Positions 6,728 to 10,715 of a DNA stretch of 10,715 nucleotides are shown here, piece after piece; position 1 is the first letter of the stretch; every line of letters begins with the position of its first letter. Origin of the DNA: Nocardioidaceae bacterium (GTDB lineage: Bacteria; Actinomycetota; Actinomycetes; Propionibacteriales; Nocardioidaceae); contig JACCZJ010000364.1 in NCBI GenBank assembly GCA_013696065.1, positions 1 through 10,715 of the forward strand, read 5' to 3'. Made by a program: the position numbers and the translations under genes. The notes beneath the pieces were generated by a model, which ran no database searches, was not told where the DNA came from, and worked only from the letters and a program-made list of their open reading frames with translations.

Positions 6728-8122
6728 TCAGCGCACGTGCTCGCAGCCTCCCGTTCTCTCCACCTTCGTGCACGTGTCGGCGTCGGTGCCGGCGTGGCCG
6801 CGGTCGGTCCCGTTGCCGCCATTCAGGAAGTCGGAGCCGTTGTAGGTGGCGATGTAGTCGTCACCACCGCGCGCCCGCACCCGGTCGTTGCCAGCGAAAA
6901 CGTAGAACTGCTCGTCAGCGCTGGTCCCGGTGATTCGGTCAGCGTAATCGGTGGCCGACACGATCTCGAAGCCACCCAATCGGGCCTTGACCGGCGCGGT
7001 TACCTGTCCCGACCCGAGGTCCCAGGTCAACCCACCCCGGCGGACAGCATCGACCAGAGCGTCGTCGCGTCCGGGTCCACCGGAGATGTCCGCACCCGAC
7101 TTGAAGGTGGCGGTGAGCTCGTCTCGTCCGGCGCCCAGCCGCATCGTGTCGCGCCCGCCGTAATCGTCGACCCGGTCGTTTCCCGGGCCAGTGCGGACCA
7201 CGTCGTCGCCCCAGTAGCTGTCCACGCCGTCGTCGCCCGGGCCGGTGATGATGACGTCGTCACCGCCCTCACGGGGAACGCAGCAGTAGACGTCGGCCAA
7301 TACGTAGTCGGCGCCCCGACCGCTGCCGACCCGGTCCGACCCCAGCCCGCCGGTGATGTTGTCACCGGCGGCACCTCCCCACAGCCTGTCTCGTCCGAGG
7401 GAGCCGTCGATGATGTCGCGGCCAGCGCCGCCCCGTAACCGATCGTTGCCGTGTCGGGTGGCTCCCACGTGTAGGTCGCCGTACAGCCGATCCCGACCAC
7501 TGAGTCCCGCGATCCGGTCGTCCCCGGCAGCTCCCCAGAGCTCGTCCCGCCGCGCCGACCCGCGTAGCCGGTCGCCGTAGGTGCTGCCTATGACGACCTC
7601 CACGTCGCCGTCGACCCGGTCAGCGCCGATGCCCGGTCCACTCACCCTTAAGAGCCCCAGGTCAGCAGTCACCGCCGCGGGCACGGTCCGACAGTCCGCG
7701 AAGTCCTTGCCCTGTTCCCCACCCCCGAACAGGAGGTCATCTCCGCGGCCGCCTGTCAGCCAGTCACCGTCGTGCGTGATGGGCTCGCCGCGCGTGACTC
7801 CATTGCCTCGTCCCCTCAGCTCGTCATCGCCCGGACCACCATCCAAGTGATCGGCTCCCTCCCCGCCGCAGATCAGGTCATTGCCGCCCCTGCCGGAAAC
7901 CATGTCGTAGCCGCTCAACGCGGCAATGACGTCGCGACCCGGTGTGCCAACCAGCCGGTCGCGCCCGACGGTGCCCACCATCGCCGCCGGAACACCGCGG
8001 CACAAACGCTGGCCCTGGCTGCTGGCGGCTTCCGAGCCCGTCGTGAGCCAGCCGACAGTGGGTGCAGTGACAACCAAAGCGACCAACAAGATGGTCAGAC
8101 TGCCGCGTCGCATTCGTTGCAT
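6728..8122 (-). CDS. Secreted RTX-type calcium-binding repeat protein
   Basis: 464 residues, probably exported. The N-terminus MQRMRRGSLTILLVALVV and following residues form a basic start and hydrophobic core, with likely cleavage after residue 33 (GSEAA). The rest is built from degenerate RTX nonapeptides (GGxGxDxxx): for example GGNDLICGG (79-87), GGPGDDELRG (95-104), GGRGDDLLFGG (124-134), GGAGRDIIDG (231-240), GPGDDGVDS and GPGNDRVDD (294-320), and GGNGTDRGHAG (435-445). Such repeats fold into a calcium-binding beta-roll. Two modules of another kind (about 154-197 and 368-407) interrupt the repeats. The C-terminus has a short Cys pair region (DTCTKVERTGGC). No catalytic domain and no type I secretion genes are visible; the Sec-type signal suggests export without them. 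Start ATG 8122 has GGGAGGG 3 nt upstream (tight); ATG 8113 is the alternative. The function is unknown. Confidence 0.88.
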   Translation of the reverse strand: MQRMRRGSLTILLVALVVTAPTVGWLTTGSEAASSQGQRLCRGVPAAMVGTVGRDRLVGTPGRDVIAALSGYDMVSGRGGNDLICGGEGADHLDGGPGDDELRGRGNGVTRGEPITHDGDWLTGGRGDDLLFGGGEQGKDFADCRTVPAAVTADLGLLRVSGPGIGADRVDGDVEVVIGSTYGDRLRGSARRDELWGAAGDDRIAGLSGRDRLYGDLHVGATRHGNDRLRGGAGRDIIDGSLGRDRLWGGAAGDNITGGLGSDRVGSGRGADYVLADVYCCVPREGGDDVIITGPGDDGVDSYWGDDVVRTGPGNDRVDDYGGRDTMRLGAGRDELTATFKSGADISGGPGRDDALVDAVRRGGLTWDLGSGQVTAPVKARLGGFEIVSATDYADRITGTSADEQFYVFAGNDRVRARGGDDYIATYNGSDFLNGGNGTDRGHAGTDADTCTKVERTGGCEHVR

Positions 8123-8125
8123 GAT

Positions 8126-8132
8126 CCCTCCC
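8126..8132 (-). promoter_or_regulatory. Ribosome binding site GGGAGGG for the RTX gene
   Basis: GGGAGGG is only 3 nt from ATG 8122 and 12 nt from in-frame ATG 8113. Neither spacing is ideal, so the start could be either. Both leave the signal peptide intact. Confidence 0.5.
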
Positions 8133-8241
8133 GGTTACCAGTGTGCTGAAGCCAGTTAACGCCCTCGGAACCAGCACTGTCGTGGCCGCGCGCTGACCGG
8201 CAGCGAGAGCCGTGGCTGCGGTAGAGAACCGGGACTTCGAC

Positions 8242-8247
8242 TACGGT
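8242..8247 (+). promoter_or_regulatory. -10 hexamer TACGGT for the aldo/keto reductase (leaderless)
   Basis: TACGGT, 6 nt, then GTG 8254. This is the same hexamer and spacing as before cysG. No Shine-Dalgarno precedes GTG 8254. The hexamer falls inside the longer reading from GTG 8212, so it argues for the shorter start. Confidence 0.45.
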
Positions 8248-8253
8248 TTGCCT

Positions 8254-9084
8254 GTGCCCCAGATCCCGTCAGTGCCGCTCAACAATGGTGGCGAGATTCC
8301 CCAGGTCGGTTTTGGCGTCTTCCTGGTGCCAGACGACGAAACCCGACAGGCCGTCAGCGACGCCCTCGAGGTCGGCTATCGCCACATCGACACGGCGATG
8401 CTCTACAAGAACGAAACCGCGGTGGGCCAGGCGATCGCGGACTCCGGCCTTGCCCGCGAGGACCTCTTTGTCACGACCAAGTGCTGGAACTCCGACCACG
8501 GCCACGACTCCGCGCTCGCGGCCTTCGAGGCCAGCATGGAGCGTCTCGGCCTCGACTACCTCGACTTGTATCTCATTCACTGGCCAGCCCCAGCCCTCGA
8601 CAAGTACGTCGACACGTGGAGAGCCTTCGAAAAGCTGTATGCCGACGAGCGAGTCCGGGCGATCGGGGTCTCGAATTTCCAGCCCGCCCACTTGCAGCGT
8701 CTGCTAGACGAGGCAGAGGTGGTGCCGGCGATCAACCAGATCGAGCTGCACCCCTGGTTGCCGCAGGCTGACCTGCGCGACTTCCATGCCGAGCACGGCA
8801 TCGCCACCGAAGCGTGGAGCCCCATCGCCAGGGGCGGTGACCACCTGCGTGACGAGACGCTCGTCGCCATCGCTGACAAGCATGACGTGTCGGCAGCTCA
8901 AGTCATCTTGAGGTGGCATCTCGACCTGGGCAATGTCGTCATACCCAAGTCTGTAAACAGGGACCGGATGGCAAGCAACCTGGACCTGTTCGATCTCATC
9001 CTCGACGACGACGACCGCCTGCAGATCGCCAAGCTCGAGTCGGGCATGCGCATCGGCCCCCATCCCGACGAGTTCTCCGAATAG
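8254..9084 (+). CDS. Aldo/keto reductase, 2,5-diketo-D-gluconate reductase-like
   Basis: 276-residue NADPH-dependent carbonyl reductase with the (beta/alpha)8 barrel of the AKR superfamily, near the AKR5 (2,5-diketogluconate reductase) group. The catalytic tetrad is visible: Asp46 and Tyr51 (VGYRHIDTAMLYKNE), Lys76 (LFVTTKCWN), His109 (LDLYLIHWPAP). Further family patterns: GVSNFQPAHL (138-147), NQIELHPWLPQ (161-171) and the NADPH 2'-phosphate loop IPKSVNRDRMASNLDLF (230-246). The natural substrate cannot be read; these enzymes often take many aldehydes and ketones. I start at GTG 8254 because homologues begin close to the IPSVPLNNG strand and because of the -10 spacing. The frame is open to GTG 8212, which would add 14 residues with no good ribosome site. 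The stop lies 4 nt from the convergent glgM stop. Confidence 0.93.
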   Translation: MPQIPSVPLNNGGEIPQVGFGVFLVPDDETRQAVSDALEVGYRHIDTAMLYKNETAVGQAIADSGLAREDLFVTTKCWNSDHGHDSALAAFEASMERLGLDYLDLYLIHWPAPALDKYVDTWRAFEKLYADERVRAIGVSNFQPAHLQRLLDEAEVVPAINQIELHPWLPQADLRDFHAEHGIATEAWSPIARGGDHLRDETLVAIADKHDVSAAQVILRWHLDLGNVVIPKSVNRDRMASNLDLFDLILDDDDRLQIAKLESGMRIGPHPDEFSE

Positions 9085-9088
9085 CTGA

Positions 9089-10249
9089 CTAGAGCAGGCT
9101 GCGGTAGAGATCCGCTGTCTCGTGGGCTATTGATGCCCAGTCGAATGACGAGACGGCGCGTGCGCGACCTGCCTCGCCGAGCCGGCGGGCCAGGCCAGGG
9201 TCGCGGACGAGCTGGTTGACACGGTCGGCCAGACCCGCCTCGAAGCGAGCAGTGTCGTCAGGCGTGTAGGGCACCAGCAGACCGGTTTCACCGTCGGCCA
9301 CCACCTCAGGAATACCGCCCACCGCACTGGCCACTACGGCTGTCTCGCATGCCATCGCTTCGAGGTTGACGATGCCGAGCGGCTCGTAGACGGAGGGACA
9401 CAAGAAAGCCAACGCATGGGACAGCACCTGCCGAACGCTCTCGCGCGGCAGCATCTCGCTGACCACGACGACTCCGTCCCGACTGCCCTGGAGCGCGGCG
9501 ATGCCTCCGTCAGTTTCCGCCTTGAGTTCGGGTGTGTCGGCGGCGCCGGCCAGCAGGACGATCTGCACCTCGGGGTCGAATCGCAGTCCGGCGCGCAGCA
9601 GGTGGGGCACGCCCTTCTGCCTGGTGATACGTCCCACGAACGCGACATACGGCCGAGACAGATCGATGCCGAGGGCTTCGACGACATCGGTGTCGGAGTC
9701 GTGATGGTAGACCTGTGCGTCGATGCCGTTGTAGATGACGTGGACACGTTCCTCATCGATTTCGGGGTATGCCCCCAAGACGTCGACCGCCATACCTCGA
9801 CTCACAGCGATGACGGCGTCGGCCCCGAGGAAGCCGGTGCGTTCCGCCCAGGACGAGAGCCGGTAGCCGCCGCCGAGTTGCTCGGCCTTCCACGGTCGTT
9901 GAGGCTCCAAGGAGTGTGCTGAGACGACGTGGGGGATGTCGTTGAGCATGGCTGCGAGATGGCCGGCCATGTTGGCGTACCACGTGTGCGAGTGGACGAT
10001 GTCGGCCTCGCCACAGTGGGCTGTCATCGCGATGTCGGTGGACAAGACGTGAAGGGCGGCGTTGCCGTCAGGGAAGCGACTGTCCTGCTCGGCGAACGCA
10101 CGCGCGTCAGGGCGTTCCGCCCCCATGCACGACACATCTACGTCGACCCCTGGGATTTGGCGAAGATGCTGGACTAGGAAGTCCACGTGCACCCCCGCAC
10201 CGCCATAAACCTCGGGCGGATACTCGCGAGTGAGCAGACCGACGCGCAT
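9089..10249 (-). CDS. glgM: GT4 glycosyltransferase, alpha-maltose-1-phosphate synthase / glycogen synthase (GlgM/GlgA type)
   Basis: 386-residue cytoplasmic GT-B glycosyltransferase of family GT4, the actinobacterial GlgA homologue. In mycobacteria the enzyme (Rv1212c) joins ADP-glucose and glucose-1-phosphate to alpha-maltose-1-phosphate, the building block used by GlgE; older annotation calls it glycogen synthase GlgA. Visible: YPPEVYGGAGVHV (10-22) nucleotide-sugar loop, SHTWYANMAGH (87-97), acceptor-side AHSLEPQRPWK (111-121), FVGRITRQKGV (204-214) with Arg207/Lys212, and the E-x7-E motif EPLGIVNLE (289-297). It diverges from glgC across a 71-nt gap, the conserved actinobacterial arrangement, so product (ADP-glucose) and user are co-located. 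ATG 10249 is preceded by TAAGGT-N6, which can be read as a -10 box or as an AAGG ribosome site. Whether it makes maltose-1-phosphate or elongates glycogen cannot be told here. Confidence 0.94.
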   Translation of the reverse strand: MRVGLLTREYPPEVYGGAGVHVDFLVQHLRQIPGVDVDVSCMGAERPDARAFAEQDSRFPDGNAALHVLSTDIAMTAHCGEADIVHSHTWYANMAGHLAAMLNDIPHVVSAHSLEPQRPWKAEQLGGGYRLSSWAERTGFLGADAVIAVSRGMAVDVLGAYPEIDEERVHVIYNGIDAQVYHHDSDTDVVEALGIDLSRPYVAFVGRITRQKGVPHLLRAGLRFDPEVQIVLLAGAADTPELKAETDGGIAALQGSRDGVVVVSEMLPRESVRQVLSHALAFLCPSVYEPLGIVNLEAMACETAVVASAVGGIPEVVADGETGLLVPYTPDDTARFEAGLADRVNQLVRDPGLARRLGEAGRARAVSSFDWASIAHETADLYRSLL

Positions 10250-10255
10250 CTGCCG

Positions 10256-10261
10256 ACCTTA
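10256..10261 (-). promoter_or_regulatory. TAAGGT element before glgM (-10 hexamer or ribosome site)
   Basis: Minus strand TAAGGT, 6 nt, ATG 10249. It matches TAnnnT at leaderless spacing. Its AAGG core could instead be a weak Shine-Dalgarno, so its role is ambiguous. Confidence 0.4.
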
Positions 10262-10309
10262 GCGTCTCATCCGTGAGGTAGCCGATCGGCCGGGAGTGCC
10301 CCGCCACAG

Positions 10310-10315
10310 TATGGT
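10310..10315 (+). promoter_or_regulatory. -10 hexamer TATGGT for glgC (leaderless)
   Basis: TATGGT, 5 nt, then ATG 10321, with no Shine-Dalgarno. Most of the hexamer (ATGGT) is the first copy of the 10-bp duplication at this start. No -35 is evident. Confidence 0.45.
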
Positions 10316-10330
10316 CAAGCATGGTCAAGC
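10311..10330 (+). repeat. 10-bp tandem duplication at the glgC start
   Basis: ATGGTCAAGC occurs twice in a row (10311-10320 and 10321-10330). The second copy is the real start (Met-Val-Lys-Pro). The first ATG is in another frame because 10 is not a multiple of three. Confidence 0.9.
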
Positions 10331-10715
10331 CGAAGGTGTTGGGAATCGTGCTCGCTGGTGGCGAGGGCAAGCGATTGATGCCGTTGACCCTGGACAGGGC
10401 CAAACCGGCGGTTCCCTTCGGAGGGAGCTATCGCCTCATCGACTTCGCGCTCTCCAACTTGGTGAACGCTGGCATCCGCCAGCTTTGCGTGCTGACTCAG
10501 TACAAGTCGCACTCGCTTGACCGCCATATCTCCGTGACGTGGCGCATGTCCCCTCTGCTGGGCAACTACGTCACCACAGTCCCGGCCCAACAGCGGCTGG
10601 GCAAGCAGTGGTATCAGGGCAGCGCCGACGCGATATACCAGTCGATGAACCTGATCACCGACGAGCAGCCCGACATCATCGTGGTCTTCGGCGCCGACCA
10701 CGTCTACCGTATGGA
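10321..10715 (+). CDS. glgC: Glucose-1-phosphate adenylyltransferase (ADP-glucose pyrophosphorylase), C-terminus cut by window edge
   Basis: The first 131 complete codons of a protein normally about 400-430 residues long. It makes ADP-glucose from glucose-1-phosphate and ATP, the committed step of bacterial alpha-glucan synthesis, and the product feeds the divergent glgM enzyme. Visible: nucleotidyltransferase signature VLAGGEGKRLMPLT (10-23) with RAKPAVPFGG (26-35), YRLIDFALSN (37-46), QYKSHSL (60-66), WYQGSADA (97-104) and the metal-site strand VVFGADHVYRM (121-131). The frame is fixed by these motifs; the start is ATG 10321, not the duplicated ATG at 10311. A likely TATGGT -10 box stands 5 nt before the start, suggesting a leaderless message. 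Allosteric regulation is normal for the family, but the C-terminal beta-helix that takes part is outside the window. Confidence 0.96.
   Translation, partial: MVKPKVLGIVLAGGEGKRLMPLTLDRAKPAVPFGGSYRLIDFALSNLVNAGIRQLCVLTQYKSHSLDRHISVTWRMSPLLGNYVTTVPAQQRLGKQWYQGSADAIYQSMNLITDEQPDIIVVFGADHVYRM

Noticed and set aside
6503..7438. Plus-strand open frame of 311 codons opposite def and the RTX gene
   Set aside because: Its repetitive Val/Ala/Gly-rich peptide is the mirror of the RTX repeats. The minus-strand reading has a signal peptide and RTX motifs, so it is the real one.
10311..10313. First ATG of the duplicated ATGGTCAAGC as glgC start
   Set aside because: It is in a different reading frame from the GlgC motifs.

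Overview
The window looks like a piece of a high-GC actinobacterial chromosome. Support for this: strong G/C bias at third codon positions, a fused CysG of about 420 residues that closely resembles the mycobacterial form, the divergent glgM(glgA)/glgC pair typical of Actinobacteria, frequent GTG starts, and several genes with no Shine-Dalgarno sequence but an actinobacterial-type TAnnnT -10 hexamer 5-6 nt before the start codon. The genus cannot be read from the sequence. There is no phage, insertion sequence, CRISPR array, tRNA or rRNA in it.

Layout. (1) 1-2446, minus strand: a three-gene ABC-2 type exporter (permease, permease, ATPase; the ATPase runs off the left edge), with overlapping stops and starts. 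(2) 2466-2993, minus: a PEBP/YbhB-family protein 19 nt upstream of the exporter, probably the first gene of the same transcript. (3) 2994-3192: a divergent intergenic region carrying a 24-bp-period tandem repeat. (4) 3193-4455, plus: cysG, the bifunctional siroheme/precorrin-2 enzyme. (5) 4631-6094, plus: a GAF-PAS-GGDEF diguanylate cyclase. (6) 6110-6676, minus: peptide deformylase, convergent with the cyclase and 15 nt from it. (7) 6728-8122, minus: a secreted protein of degenerate RTX calcium-binding repeats, 51 nt upstream of def. (8) 8254-9084, plus: an aldo/keto reductase. (9) 9089-10249, minus, and 10321-10715, plus: the divergent glycogen/maltose-1-phosphate pair glgM(glgA) and glgC (glgC truncated by the right edge).

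The genes do not form one pathway. They are mostly small housekeeping or metabolic units: tetrapyrrole/siroheme synthesis, c-di-GMP signalling, N-terminal protein processing, alpha-glucan synthesis and a small exporter operon. I found no convincing undescribed multi-gene system. The observations most worth checking are the repeated leaderless-promoter arrangement at four gene starts (cysG, aldo/keto reductase, glgM, glgC, and weakly the PEBP gene), the 24-bp tandem repeat between PEBP and cysG, and a 10-bp tandem duplication at the glgC start that supplies both its -10 hexamer and an out-of-frame decoy ATG.
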